64,000 nucleotides of DNA from Pedosphaera parvula Ellin514 (GTDB lineage Bacteria > Verrucomicrobiota > Verrucomicrobiia > Limisphaerales > Pedosphaeraceae): positions 186,001-250,000 of the forward strand of contig NZ_ABOX02000004.1 in the NCBI RefSeq assembly GCF_000172555.1, given 5' to 3'. Below the pieces are notes generated by a model, which saw only the letters and a list, made by a program, of their open reading frames with translations, was not told the DNA's origin and ran no database searches. This document shows, one piece after another, positions 9,012 to 19,400 of this stretch. Positions within the stretch are counted from its first letter, which is position 1. Each line of letters begins with the position of its first letter. A program made the translations under genes and the position numbers.

Positions 9012-10452
9012 TGGAAGTAGACGGCAGTTATCGGCAGTTAATGGCAACAGTAAAAATGAATCAGTTGTTCAATCCAAACGAGTTTGGCATGACGCGGCGT
9101 CAGATGGTGCGGTCGCTGGTGAGTGGCTCGATTTTATTGCCGGGAATTTTGTCGCAATTGCTGGCCCAATCAGCAAGGGCTGATGAAGTGAACCCACTGG
9201 CGCCGCGGGCGCCGCATTTTCCGGGCAAGGCCAAGCGGGTTATTTTCCTCTACATGACGGGCGGGGCTTCGCATCTGGACACATTTGACCCGAAAGAAAA
9301 ACTGATCAGGCAACATGCGGAGAATTCCACCACAAATGACAAGGGACCGAAGTATCTGGCTCCGTTGTGGGATTTCAAGCCGGGCGGCAAATGCGGCACT
9401 GAGGTGAGCGACCTCTTTCCGTATTTGCGCGAGTGCATGGATGATATTTGCGTGATTCGCTCGATGCACGGGGATCATAACGATCATTTCCAGGCGACGC
9501 TTGGGGGTGCATACCGGGGTCGGCCTCAACCGCGGGGCCAAGTATTGGGTCATGGGTGAGTTACCCTTTGGGGACGGAGAATCAGAATTTGCCGTCGTTC
9601 GTGGTGTTGGCGCCGCAGTTGCCATACGCGGGAAGCCAGGTGTGGAGTTCGGATTTTCTGCCCGGATGTCATCAAGGAACGCGCGTTTTGGCAGGCGCAG
9701 AACCCATTCCAGATTTGAACCGGCGCGCCCCGAGCGAAAAAATCGAGCGGATGGAGCTAAGTTTATTGGAGCGCTTCAATAAGAAGCATCAGCAATCGCG
9801 TCAGAGCGATCCGGCATTGGCAGCGAGAATTAAATCGTTCGAGACCGCGTTCGGCATGCAGCAAGTAATGCCGGAGGTCCTGGACTTTTCAAAGGAGACA
9901 GACGCGACGCTGGAACTTTACGGCTTGGAACGGGGCAGCACGAAAGGTTTTGCGTGGCAATGCCTGGCGGCACGCCGAATGGCGGAGCGCGGGGTAAGAT
10001 TCATCGAGTTGATTGACGTCGGGTCGAGCGGGAATTGGGATGCCCATGCGGATATGAGATCGCATGAACCCCTGGCAAGGAATGTGGACCAGCCGATTGC
10101 GGGTTTGCTGAAGGATTTGAAGTCACGCGGCCTGTTGGAGGATACGCTCGTCGTCTGGACAACAGAATTTGGACGTTCGCCGGGTGCTGAGAGCAAAAAA
10201 GGGCGCGGGCACCATGCGTCGGCCTTCACAAGCTGGATGGCGGGTGGCGGGATCAAGGGAGGCATGGTTTACGGCAAAACGGATGAGATCGGTGGACGCG
10301 TTGTCGAGGACCCGGTGCATGTGCATGACCTCCATGCGACGATTTTACATTGTCTTGGATTCAACCACGAAAAATTGACTTTTAGACATGCAGGTCGTGA
10401 TTTTCGACTTACCGATGTGGCGGGTAATGTAGTTAAGGCAGTCCTTGCCTAG
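9002..10452 (+). pseudogene. DUF1501 family exported protein, interrupted by two 1-base frameshifts
   Basis: DUF1501 proteins are exported, sulfatase-like proteins of unknown function common in planctomycetes and verrucomicrobia. The N-terminus has a Tat-like signal (MTRRQMVRSLVSGSILLPG...AQSARA), followed by RVIFLYMTGGASHLDTFDPK and CVIRSMHGDHNDHFQATLG. Reading then leaves frame at the G5 run 9503-9507 and again at the G4 run 9516-9519. Removing one G from each restores a continuous family sequence (HTGSASTAGPSIGSW, then LGTENQNLPSFVVLAPQLPYAG), which runs to the normal end with VVWTTEFGRSPGAE and RGHHASAFTSWMAGGGIKGG. Translation as written stops after a short wrong-frame tail. Either two homopolymer sequencing errors or a very recent inactivation would explain this. 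Possible starts are the ATGs at 9002, 9041 and 9056. Confidence 0.88.
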
Positions 10453-10489
10453 GGAGTTCGGAAGTTTTTCAAAGAGGTATCAGCACGGA

Positions 10490-10720
10490 TTAGTGCGCCC
10501 CGGTCGAGGTAACACCCCCGCCGCCGCCAGTAGGAAAGGCACGGGTGATGGAATCACCTGGTGCCACATGAGGTGCCGGTATGTTTGGGCCCGATACGGT
10601 GGACACTCTCTCGGAACTACTTTCACTTGCTGCACCAGTGCCACCAGCACCTCCGGAACGAACGGTGTTGCATCCGGCCAGCAGTAGTGCCCCACCAACC
10701 AAAAGCAAAAAATGTTTCAT
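10490..10720 (-). CDS. Small lipoprotein, Gly/Ser-rich
   Basis: A 76-residue protein with a lipoprotein signal peptide (MKHFLLLVGGALLLAGC, lipobox LAGC) and a short Gly/Ser/Thr-rich mature part containing GGGGG. The signal closely resembles that of the larger upstream lipoprotein (MKRLLILLGSTALLAGC), so the two may be related by duplication. It lies downstream of the hairpin at 10757-10785 on the same strand, so it is probably transcribed from its own promoter. Function unknown. Confidence 0.6.
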   Translation of the reverse strand: MKHFLLLVGGALLLAGCNTVRSGGAGGTGAASESSSERVSTVSGPNIPAPHVAPGDSITRAFPTGGGGGVTSTGAH

Positions 10721-10740
10721 AATTTCATAAGAGGTTTGGA

Positions 10741-10785
10741 TTATAAAAAAACGAACAGTCGGCCCTGAAATTCTCAGGACCGACT
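10741..10785 (-). terminator. Intrinsic terminator after the large lipoprotein gene
   Basis: A 12-bp stem with one mismatch (10757-10768 pairing with 10774-10785, loop AATTC). Read on the minus strand it is followed within a few bases by a run of seven T. It lies about 55 bases past the stop of the minus-strand lipoprotein gene. Confidence 0.8.
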
Positions 10786-10841
10786 TTATTCAATTCAGCG
10801 GGTTGGGACCGCCGAATGCGCCTTGAACCTCGATTATGAGG

Positions 10842-12281
10842 TTAAGGATTGCTTTGACTGCTCGAGTTGCTGTTTAAGTTTGTGCTGCTATTCGCGCCGG
10901 AGTTGTTGCCGGAGTCACTGGTCCCCAGACCACCGCTGCTGGAGCTGTTGGTGCTTGAGTTGGAACTTGAGTTCGTGCTGGAACCGCTGGTACCTAGTCC
11001 ACCACTGGAGGAACTATCAGACGAGGAAGAGTTGGTGGAATCATTGTTCAAGCCGGTTTTTGGCGAATCTGTGGCCGTGCTCGTCGATCCCGATGAACTG
11101 GTGCCGGAGTTGTTGCCAGAACTCTTGTCAGTGCTGGATGAGCTGGAATTATCATCGAGTCTGGCCATTTGGATAACGCCTTTAAGCGGACGAAGAGAAG
11201 CACCGGGACCGCGTGGAATGGTTGGGTTGCTATTGGTAACAGAAAAGCCGCCGCCGATGTTGGAATTGATTCCCGAGCCGATGCCGCCCATGTTTGTGCC
11301 AATGCCGCCGATGTTTGTGCCAATGCCGCCGATGTTGGAGGTGCCGAGACTGCTTCCACCTACGCTGGGGGAAGGAGTCCCAATCTGGCCAACACCTGTG
11401 CCGGGTGAGGGAGTTCCAATCTGGCCAACACCTGTGCCGGGTGAGGGAGTTCCAATTTGGCCGGAACCCGTGCTTGGTGAGCCGACACCGATGCCTGTGC
11501 CACTACTGGTCGTTCCCGCTCCCGTTCCGCCAGCGCCAGATGAACCAGAAGCCCCCGCGCTCCCTGCTGCTCCAACGCCCACTTGAGCCAGCTCAAAGCC
11601 CGGTTTTAGGAAGCTGGATTTATTGGTGTTGTAACTCGGATTTGCGTTGCTGTTGGTATTGCTCAAGCTGGAACCGCCGCCAGTGTTGCTATCGGTGCCG
11701 CTGCCGGTTCCACCGGATGAAGGATTTAATGCATCAGGGTTTGAGTTCGTGCTGCTGGAACTCCCGGAATTGGTGCTGGAGCCGCTGGTGCCCAGGCCAC
11801 CGCTGTTGGTATCAGATGAGCCACTGGAACTGTTGGTGTAGCTCAAGCTGGAATTAGTTCCAGAGTTGTTGTAACTGCCAGTCCCAAGACCACCGCTGGT
11901 GTTTGTGGCTGCGCCGCCTTGCACGTTGTTGATACTAGCCGGACTACCGTAGAGGGTAGTGCCTGAGACGCTGCTGCCAGCGCCCACGGCACCCGCATTT
12001 TCGGTGCCTGCACTGCTGCTGGAACCGCTGACACCGCTTGAAGAAGTTCCGGGGTTATTGCCGGAGACACCCACGCCCGCTGCACCTGTGCCGCTATAAT
12101 TATAATTATAGTTCTGATTTTCGTTCATCGTACCGCTGGTACTTGAAGAACCGGCGCCCGCCGGGCCTTGGAGAACGGAGTCGCTGCCCGTACCGCCCGT
12201 GCCGCGGTCACTATGACATCCGGCGAGCAGTGCCGTGGATCCCAACAAAATAAGCAATCTTTTCATAATCGTGAATTTCAT
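10842..12281 (-). CDS. Large Ser/Gly/Asn/Thr-rich repeat lipoprotein
   Basis: A 479-residue lipoprotein. A basic start (MKFTIMKRLL) leads to lipobox LLAGC, and the mature chain is almost entirely Ser, Gly, Thr and Asn. It contains several repeat types: GLGTSGSSTN-like blocks at both ends, G-G-I-G-T-N triplicates, and three copies of a 12-residue PSPGTGVGQIGT unit. A slightly less biased central stretch (GPGASLRPLKGVIQMARLDD) interrupts the low complexity. A Shine-Dalgarno sequence (aggag) precedes the ATG by about 10 bases. A second in-frame ATG five codons later would give a more typical lipoprotein signal. The composition suggests a flexible surface or envelope-exposed protein. Enzymatic function is unlikely. 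Confidence 0.75.
   Translation of the reverse strand: MKFTIMKRLLILLGSTALLAGCHSDRGTGGTGSDSVLQGPAGAGSSSTSGTMNENQNYNYNYSGTGAAGVGVSGNNPGTSSSGVSGSSSSAGTENAGAVGAGSSVSGTTLYGSPASINNVQGGAATNTSGGLGTGSYNNSGTNSSLSYTNSSSGSSDTNSGGLGTSGSSTNSGSSSSTNSNPDALNPSSGGTGSGTDSNTGGGSSLSNTNSNANPSYNTNKSSFLKPGFELAQVGVGAAGSAGASGSSGAGGTGAGTTSSGTGIGVGSPSTGSGQIGTPSPGTGVGQIGTPSPGTGVGQIGTPSPSVGGSSLGTSNIGGIGTNIGGIGTNMGGIGSGINSNIGGGFSVTNSNPTIPRGPGASLRPLKGVIQMARLDDNSSSSSTDKSSGNNSGTSSSGSTSTATDSPKTGLNNDSTNSSSSDSSSSGGLGTSGSSTNSSSNSSTNSSSSGGLGTSDSGNNSGANSSTNLNSNSSSQSNP
11281..11340 (-). repeat. 21-bp tandem repeat in lipoprotein gene
   Basis: Nearly three consecutive copies of a 21-base unit (plus-strand atgccgccgatgtttgtgcc plus one base) encode the G-G-I-G-T-N/M repeats of the lipoprotein. 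Confidence 0.85.
11374..11481 (-). repeat. 36-bp tandem repeat, three copies, in lipoprotein gene
   Basis: Three adjacent 36-base units starting at 11374, 11410 and 11446. Units 1 and 2 are almost identical, unit 3 more diverged. The period is a multiple of three and encodes a 12-residue repeat, so copy-number change would keep the frame. Confidence 0.9.
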
Positions 12282-12459
12282 AAACTTTTCTCTCCTGACA
12301 ACCTCCTCCGTTGGCTATCGATCTCAATGGGGTGAAACCCGATTTACAGGTCAAAAGAAAAGCGCCGACTGAAAATTGCAGTGAATGGAAGATGCTTGCG
12401 GGCAAAGTTTTTTGCGACTGCAAGCAGATTAAAAATGTTGAGTTTGATGGCCTGGCCAC

Positions 12460-14262
12460 CTAATACCGCAAGCGGAAGTAACGCATGGGAGGAGAGGCAA
12501 AAGTGTTGGTAAACGGACTGGTGGCAGTGGGGATGTTGGTGTAGGGCCCAATCACACTCGTGGCGGATTGCAGGGTAAAAGTGCCGGTCCAAGTAAGCAC
12601 CAGGTTTGTTCGATTGTGAGCGTAAATGAGCGTTGGAGCTGGAGCGACATCCACACGAGCCCACCAGGTTCCCCAGGCATTCGCAGGACTGGCGGCGTAT
12701 TCCTGAAGAGTCCACATGGTAATATCGTTTAGAGGATCGACGCAGGTGGCACTGTAATCGCCCCAGCGATTAATCCGGGAAGGATCCGAGGAATCATAAA
12801 CGACATAAGTGGCCAGGCCCGTTTTATAAATCACATCGCCGCGAACGGTGTTGGCTGTGTCGGTGGAGTATCTCACGGAATAGCCGGCACTCGGGTGTTG
12901 ACTGGTGGCGAAGCGGGAGTAACCAATGAGGAGATCGTTGTGCGAATTGACCGCCAAAGTCGGATAGGCATAATAATTTGTGTTCCCAGTGTCCTGGATG
13001 CGGCCAAACTGTTGAACGGTACCGTTGGTGGAAACCTGCCACCATTGGGCGGCAGAGCGCGTGGGCGCGGCGATTGGCAGGAAGGCATTTTGAGCGAGCC
13101 AAAGAGAACCGTTGCGAAAAGCACAGGACAGGATGCGCGAGTCGCCAGCGTCAATCCGCATAGCGCCAAGTTGGGGAAGAAAATTCGTGCCAACAGAAAA
13201 GCCCCAGCGATTGGTAGTGGTTGGGAGGCTGGTCCCAAGCGTGAGTTTTTCAGAACCAATATTGCCGGTAATCGTGCTGATGCGCAGTTCACCCAGTGTA
13301 TTGTTATAATCCTCAATCATGTATTCGGTGGCCAGACTGGCATCAAAGGTGACGGCCGGGATGATGGAGAAACCGAGGCCGCTGGAATCAGTAAACAGTT
13401 TATGTGACTGAGCTCCATGAGCGTAGAGGTTGGTTTTGTTAAACACATAAATGTTCGCAGCGACATAGCCTTCTGTTATGAGGTCAAACATGTTCGCCGT
13501 TAACACAATCCAATTTTTGTTAAAGCCCAGATTCGGATAATCCGCCCAACTGGCATGGGTGGTGTCTCCCTGGATTTCATACAGAAACCAATTTCCAGTG
13601 GGGTCACTGTTTTGCGAAACGCCGACCAGAAGACTGGAAGAGGCCGTGTCGCCATTGGCCCCTGCGGAGGTGATCCAACGGCTGTTATAGGGATCGTAGA
13701 AGATGTGGGGATCAAAGGCGTCCGGCGACGTGCCCAGGGGAGACCAGAAGTTGTTCAAGGTGACCGTGCGAACAGTTCCACCATTGCGGTCCTGGATGCG
13801 AAATTCGCTGTTGAGAACAGTCGCCACGTGATTGGGGCCAACAGCACCATCCGTATCCGGAGGGAAAACTGTGTTGTTGTCCACCAAGCCCAAAAAATTG
13901 GTCGTAGGGCTGGGAGAAGGTGTCACCGGCGCAAGCGGTTGGCCAGGTTTGGTCCCAGTCGATGTCGCCTCCGCAGTGCCGACGGCATTCGTATCGACTG
14001 AATTGGTGGCAGGTGATACGACACGCTTGTTCGGGCTGAGTTTGTGACGCGGAATTTTTTTATTTGGTTTCGCCAGGTTCTTGTTAAGGGACTGCTGCCT
14101 GGCTAATTCCGAAAAATTCATCACGGCCTGGCTTTTCGTGACGCCAGGCTTCCCTTCGATCTCCTGTTGAGCATGAGCTCCAGGGCAGAAAAGCATGACA
14201 ACTGCGAAAATGAAGGAGTTGCGCCATACCGCGCGCCAGAAGTCATTGACACTTATGTTCAT
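12460..14262 (-). CDS. Large secreted protein of unknown function
   Basis: A 600-residue exported protein. The N-terminus has a signal peptide (IFAVVMLFCPGAHA, cleavage before QQE). A Lys/Pro/Thr-rich region (about 35-115) leads to a long beta-rich body with repeated 'D-x-x-N-x-W' type stretches (DTDGAVGPNHVATVLNS, FDPHIFYDPYNSRWITSA, HASWADYPNLGFNKNWIVLT), resembling beta-propeller or sialidase-like proteins. It ends in a short beta module (LQSATSVIGPYTNI ... MRYFRLRY) that recurs at the C-termini of verrucomicrobial exported proteins. No catalytic motif is identified. It is transcribed in the same direction as the lipoproteins, 178 bases upstream of the larger one. Confidence 0.72.
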   Translation of the reverse strand: MNISVNDFWRAVWRNSFIFAVVMLFCPGAHAQQEIEGKPGVTKSQAVMNFSELARQQSLNKNLAKPNKKIPRHKLSPNKRVVSPATNSVDTNAVGTAEATSTGTKPGQPLAPVTPSPSPTTNFLGLVDNNTVFPPDTDGAVGPNHVATVLNSEFRIQDRNGGTVRTVTLNNFWSPLGTSPDAFDPHIFYDPYNSRWITSAGANGDTASSSLLVGVSQNSDPTGNWFLYEIQGDTTHASWADYPNLGFNKNWIVLTANMFDLITEGYVAANIYVFNKTNLYAHGAQSHKLFTDSSGLGFSIIPAVTFDASLATEYMIEDYNNTLGELRISTITGNIGSEKLTLGTSLPTTTNRWGFSVGTNFLPQLGAMRIDAGDSRILSCAFRNGSLWLAQNAFLPIAAPTRSAAQWWQVSTNGTVQQFGRIQDTGNTNYYAYPTLAVNSHNDLLIGYSRFATSQHPSAGYSVRYSTDTANTVRGDVIYKTGLATYVVYDSSDPSRINRWGDYSATCVDPLNDITMWTLQEYAASPANAWGTWWARVDVAPAPTLIYAHNRTNLVLTWTGTFTLQSATSVIGPYTNIPTATSPFTNTFASPPMRYFRLRY

Positions 14263-14416
14263 TAGCTTCGAGTAAAAATCAGGGGCAGTTTACCATCCAT
14301 TCAACACAGGGCAAAACATCATTTAAGGAATTCCCACCTACTCCCCGCCTGACTTGGTAACACAAAGATGAGGTGAATATCAAGCACTTACATTTGCGAC
14401 ATGCCGTCTTAATTGT

Positions 14417-14797
14417 TCAAGGAACCACCATATATGGCTCCATTTTTGATTCCAATAAGGCAATCAACTCCGGGTCCATAAACTTGTAATCATCAGAGAT
14501 ATGGAGGCAGATGAGTTGTTTGCCGATGAGTGCTTCGGGAAATCGATCGCGCAGACGCTGTGCATGGCGCTTCTCCATGACAAAAATGAGATCCGCCCAG
14601 CCGATGTGACCTTCAGTGACACGAATCCTCGCGGACGCCTCCGTGCCAGCGGAACGGACAGCGTAGCCAGGAAAACCCTCGAAAGTTTTTTCAGCGGTCA
14701 GACTGCGCCAGCGGTTGCGGCTGCAGACGAAAAGAATTTTAACTGGTTCGTTCAGGCGGATGATTATCTTCGAAGACATTCGATTTGCCAATACCAA
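14417..14797 (-). CDS. Low-molecular-weight protein tyrosine phosphatase-like protein
   Basis: A 126-residue protein with the LMW-PTP/arsenate-reductase fold. The P-loop VCSRNRWRS fits C-x5-R-S (C25, R31, S32) and a C-terminal D-P pair (D108-P109) matches the general-acid loop. In these enzymes the cysteine attacks the phosphate and the aspartate protonates the leaving group. It is shorter than classical LMW-PTPs (about 150). The match is to the compact homologues beginning 'VKILFVCSRNRWRSLTAE'. ATGs at codons 1 and 7 are both possible. Its 5' side faces the divergent esterase gene. The substrate is unknown. Confidence 0.75.
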   Translation of the reverse strand: MVLANRMSSKIIIRLNEPVKILFVCSRNRWRSLTAEKTFEGFPGYAVRSAGTEASARIRVTEGHIGWADLIFVMEKRHAQRLRDRFPEALIGKQLICLHISDDYKFMDPELIALLESKMEPYMVVP

Positions 14798-14907
14798 GGT
14801 GCTTTTGGAATCGACGGGTCACGAGTGAGAGATTCGCACGAACACGGGAGGGCGCACGATTCAGCTTGAACCAGAGGCAGCGAAGGGGAAAATGTGACCT
14901 TAATCAT

Positions 14908-16038
14908 ATGAAGTTACCTTTACTCGCACTCGCCATAGGTTTGATGGCAGGAACTGCAATCGGAGCGGACTCCCCTGCTCCGCCTCGAGGCGATCAACAG
15001 CGACAAGCAGCTTATCCTGAAATTCATGAGGACAGGACTGTGACCTTCCGTGTGCGGGCGCCCGGGGCCACGAATGTATCAGTTGCGGGTGAGTGGCGAG
15101 GCGGCGGAACACCGATGACGAATGACCAGGGGAATTGGAGTGCGACTATTGGCCCGCTGGCACCGGACCTCTACAGTTACAGCATCGTGGTGGATGGATT
15201 GCATGTGATCGATCCATCAAACAGCCAACTGAAGCCGATGCGGTTTCCGAACAGCAGTGTTTTGGACATACACGGCGAGACACCATGCCTGCATGATTTT
15301 CAATCAGTGCCGCATGGCACGGTGCGTTTGCATGAATATAACTCCAAGGCGTTGGGAAGGATTCGCTCGTTGCGGGTTTATACGCCGCCGGGATATGACA
15401 AGAACACGCACACGAAATATCCGGTGCTTTATTTGTTTCATGGCTCGGGAGACAATGAAGCGACGTGGACGGAGTTTGGGCACGCGCATTTGATCACGGA
15501 TAATCTCCTGGCCCAAGGCAAAATCAAACCAATGATTATCGTAATGCCCGGAGGGCACGCGTACACAGGACAGTCAGCTGGAACAAACACTGAGGCGCGC
15601 ATGAAGAACATCAACCTGTTCGAGCAGGACTTGTTGGGCGATGTGCTGCCAATGATCGAGGAGAATTATCGGGTGAAAAGCGGGGCGGAGAATCGGGCGA
15701 TCATTGGATTGTCGATGGGCGGTTCGCAGTCGCTGAGCATTGGATTGAAGCATCCTGAATTGTTTGCCTGGGTGGGCGGGATGAGTTCGGGGATACGGAA
15801 TCCGATGGAACAGTTTGAGGGTTTATTCAAGGACCCGAAGGATACCAACAAGAAGTTGAAGTTGCTTTGGTTTGCGTGCGGGAGGTCGGACCAGTTGCTG
15901 GAGAGCAATCAGCAGTTTGATAAGTTGCTAACGGAGCATGGGATCAAACATCAGTTTCAGGAAGTGGAAGGAGCGCATCAGTGGCGGGTGTGGCGTAATA
16001 ATCTGGCGGAATTTGAGCCAATGATTTTCAGGCGATAA
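14908..16038 (+). CDS. Exported CE1-like esterase with N-terminal E-set (CBM48-like) domain
   Basis: A 376-residue secreted alpha/beta hydrolase of the esterase D / feruloyl esterase group. A signal peptide (MKLPLLALAIGLMAGTAIGA) is followed by an immunoglobulin-like E-set domain (about 40-125: VTFRVRAPGATNVSVAGEW ... GPLAPDLYSYSIVVDG) and a catalytic domain with the HG oxyanion motif (LFHGSG, 177-182), nucleophile S269 in GLSMGG, likely acid D328 (GRSDQ) and H357 (GAHQW). Homologues act on acetyl or feruloyl groups of plant xylan. The frame is open further upstream, but only this ATG is followed by a signal peptide. The gene is alone in its direction. Confidence 0.88.
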   Translation: MKLPLLALAIGLMAGTAIGADSPAPPRGDQQRQAAYPEIHEDRTVTFRVRAPGATNVSVAGEWRGGGTPMTNDQGNWSATIGPLAPDLYSYSIVVDGLHVIDPSNSQLKPMRFPNSSVLDIHGETPCLHDFQSVPHGTVRLHEYNSKALGRIRSLRVYTPPGYDKNTHTKYPVLYLFHGSGDNEATWTEFGHAHLITDNLLAQGKIKPMIIVMPGGHAYTGQSAGTNTEARMKNINLFEQDLLGDVLPMIEENYRVKSGAENRAIIGLSMGGSQSLSIGLKHPELFAWVGGMSSGIRNPMEQFEGLFKDPKDTNKKLKLLWFACGRSDQLLESNQQFDKLLTEHGIKHQFQEVEGAHQWRVWRNNLAEFEPMIFRR

Positions 16039-16495
16039 ACGGGGATGAGAGGCGAATTTCGGATCTGGACACGAGGCAGTTGCTTACCAACACATTGGCC
16101 GATATGAGAGTATGATGATTATTCCTCGGCCACATACCGCGACTCAAATCCGGTTTGAACCCAAATGAAACTGGTAAAAAAAAAGTGGTTGGCTTAGCCT
16201 AATAATGACTGACACTTTCCGTCGGTTTCTGACCACCACAGATTTGCAATCGGCAAGTCCTTGGCAAGCGGAAGCAGACCAGCATGGATTATAAAGATGA
16301 GAGGCAAACCACAACGGGCTCAACCCAACGCCGGCAGAGACGAGGCGGTTGAGAATTTTTTGTTTTTATTCATTAAAGAAAATCAGGAACTGTCGTCAAA
16401 AAGAGGGAATTTTCCCCAGCCGACCCGGCAGTTTCATGCTACGGAGCCATCAGGACGTTTCCTGGTAGAAATTCAAACCCAAGATTTTCACCACG
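16039..16495 (+). other. Gap upstream of the multi-PAS kinase
   Basis: 457 bases with no supported gene. A frame of 83 codons ending at 16512 has no family resemblance. A run of nine A at about 16177-16185 and a T-rich stretch at about 16357 are the only conspicuous features. It presumably holds the kinase promoter. Confidence 0.4.
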
Positions 16496-19400
16496 ATGCT
16501 AGAATTCCCTGAAAGTATCACCCGCGTATTAGAGAGCATTGCTGATTCATTTCTGGTGGTGGACGGAAATTGGCGGTTAACTTACATGAATCCGGCTGCC
16601 CGCCGCATCTTCACGGACCAGGGTTTAAAGGTGGAGGAACTTATCGGAAAGCACTTCTGGAACGAAGCCTTTCCCGAAACACGCGGCACCCTGATTGAGC
16701 AGGAATATCGGCGTTCCATGACTGAACGCGTTTCCGGGGAGTTCGATTACTATTTGAGGGCGTGGCAACGTTGGTTTGCGATTCGGGTTTATCCCGTCGA
16801 AGCAGGTGGCATCTCCATTTATTTTCACGACATCACCAAACGCAAGCTCACAGAGGAACGCGCGACATTTCTGGCCTCACTTTCCAAAAAATTGGCGTCG
16901 GTCACCGAGGAGGAGCAGATCATTAGAATCACCGTGGAGGCGGTGGGAAGACACCTCAATGCCGACCGTTGCTATTTCGTGGAATGCCTTGAACACGAGA
17001 ACCGGATTCTCATAGGCCACAATTGGCATCGATCCACATCTTCCAGCATCGAAGGAGCGATGAGCCTCTTCGACTTTGGCGGGATTGATTGGTGGCATCA
17101 ATACTCACAGGGCGATTTTGCCGTGGAGGATGTGGAAACCGAACCACTCACCCGGGAAAAAGCAGCCAACTATGTCACCGTCGGCGTCCGCTCTTACGCC
17201 GTGCAGCCTTGCCGGCGCGAGGGAGAATGGACAGTCGTACTTGGGGTTACAGAATCGTTCCCACGGAAGTGGACAGCCGATGAGTTGAGTTTAATGGATG
17301 ACGTCATAGCCCGCGTTTGGCCGCTCGTGGAGCGGGCGCGCGCTGATCAGGCGTTGCGCAAATCAGAAGCCCGCTTTCGCGCCATTGTCAGCCAGGCAAC
17401 GACGGGGGTGGTGCAGGCGGACGCTGAGGGACAAATGACGCTGGTGAACCGGCGCTGGTGTGAAATGCTGGGATATACTGAGGCAGAACTACTGACGATG
17501 AACATCGCAGAAGTGACTGAAGGCGAGAGCCTGCGTGCGACGCTCTCAGCGGTACATCGACTGGCGGAAGGGGGACCTTCGTTTGACATGGAGAAGCGCT
17601 ACAAGCGCAAGGATGGTTCGACGTTTTGGGCCAGCAGCAGTGTGAATGCAGTGCGCGGCCCGGCCGGCGAGTATCAGGGCCTGGTTGCCGTCGTGCTCGA
17701 CATCAGTGAGAGAAAGCGGGCGGAAGAACGGGAACGTCGTGCCGCTACGGATGCGCTGGAAGCTGCGAAAGTCAATGCCAATTTCCGCACACTTTTCGAA
17801 CAGGGAACCTATTTCGCCGGGGTCATGAGCCTTGACGGCACGGTCGTTGAAGCGAACCGCATCGCCCTCGTGGCCTGCGGTTTTAAAAAGGAGGAAGTCA
17901 TCGGGAAAAAGTTTTGGGATTGTGGTTGGTGGAATCGTTCACCGGCCCTCATGGAAATGGTACGCAAGGCCAGTCAGCAAGCGGCGGAAGGGAACATATT
18001 TCGGCAGGAATCGCCTTACTTCGTGGCGGATGGCAGTCAACGGTTTGTAGATTTGAGCATCGCCCCCGCCAAGGACGATTCGGGACAGGTGGTGTTCCTG
18101 ATTCCAACTGGCACTGATATCACCGAACGCAAGCGAGCGGAGGAAGCGTTGCGTGAAAGCGAAGAGCGTTATCGGACGCTTTTCGAATCAATGGACGAAG
18201 GTTTTTGCATTATTGAAGTTATTTTCGACGCCGGCCAAAGGCCCATGGATTATCGCTTTCTGGAGATCAATCCCGCGTTTGAAAAGCAAACCGGATTCAA
18301 AGACGCCAAAGGCAGACGGATGCGCGAAATGGCTCCAGAACACGAGCAGAACTGGTTTGAAACTTTTGGGAACGTCGCCTTGACGGGGCAACCCGCACGC
18401 TTCGAAAGCCAGGCCACCGCGCTGGGCCGATGGTTTGAGGTCCATGCATTCAGCGTGGAGATGCCGGAGAGGCACCGGGTCGGGGTTGTTTTCAGCGACA
18501 TCACCGAGCGACGGCGGGTGGTGGAAGCGGTGCGCGAAGTCGGGGAGCGTTATCAAACGCTATTCAATTCCATCGACGAAGGTTTTTGCGTTATTGAAGT
18601 GCATTTTGATGATAGAAACCGAGCGCAGGATTATCGGTTTTTGGAAACCAATCCGGCTTTCGCGAAGCAAACCGGGATCAAGGCCGCCGAGGGTAGATGG
18701 ATGCGCGAGATTGCCCCCGAGCACGAAGAGCATTGGTATGAAATTTACGGAAAGGTGTCTTCCTCGGGCGAATCAGTGCGATTCGAAAATCGGGCCGGGG
18801 CATTGAACCGCTGGTTCGATGTCTTTGCCTTCCGCATCGGTGAACCGGAACAGCGAAAAGTGGCAATTCTTTTCACAGATATCAGCGAACGCAAAAAAGC
18901 CGAAATTGCCTTGAAAGAAGCACAGATGGCCCTGGCGAGACAGAACGAGTTTTTAGATCAGACGGTGCAACAGCGGACGGCGAAGCTGCAGGAAACCATC
19001 ATGGAGCTGGAGGCGTTTTCGTATAGCATTTCCCATGATATGCGCTCACCACTTCGAGCCATGCAGGGATATGCCGAAGCACTCCTGCAGGATTATCAGA
19101 GCAACCTGGATGACCAGGCAAAGCATTATCTGGAAAGAATTCATCGGTCAGCCGCACGGTTGGATCTGCTGGTGCGGGATGTGCTGGCTTACAGCAAAGT
19201 TGCCAAAGGAGACATGCAGATGAAAACCATCAATCTGGAACATTTGATTGGTGATATTGTCCAGAATTATCCCAACCTCCACTCGTCCAGGATTCAGGTG
19301 ACCGCATCCCCATTCCCCCCGGTGATTGGACATGAAGGGCTGCTTACTCAAATTGTTTCCAATCTCCTGGGAAATGCGGTAAAATTTTCATATCCGGGAC

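Noticed and set aside
10842-11586. Long plus-strand Pro/Leu/Glu-rich frames opposite the large lipoprotein
   Set aside because: They are the complement of Ser/Gly repeat codons; only the minus frame has a signal peptide, lipobox and ribosome site.
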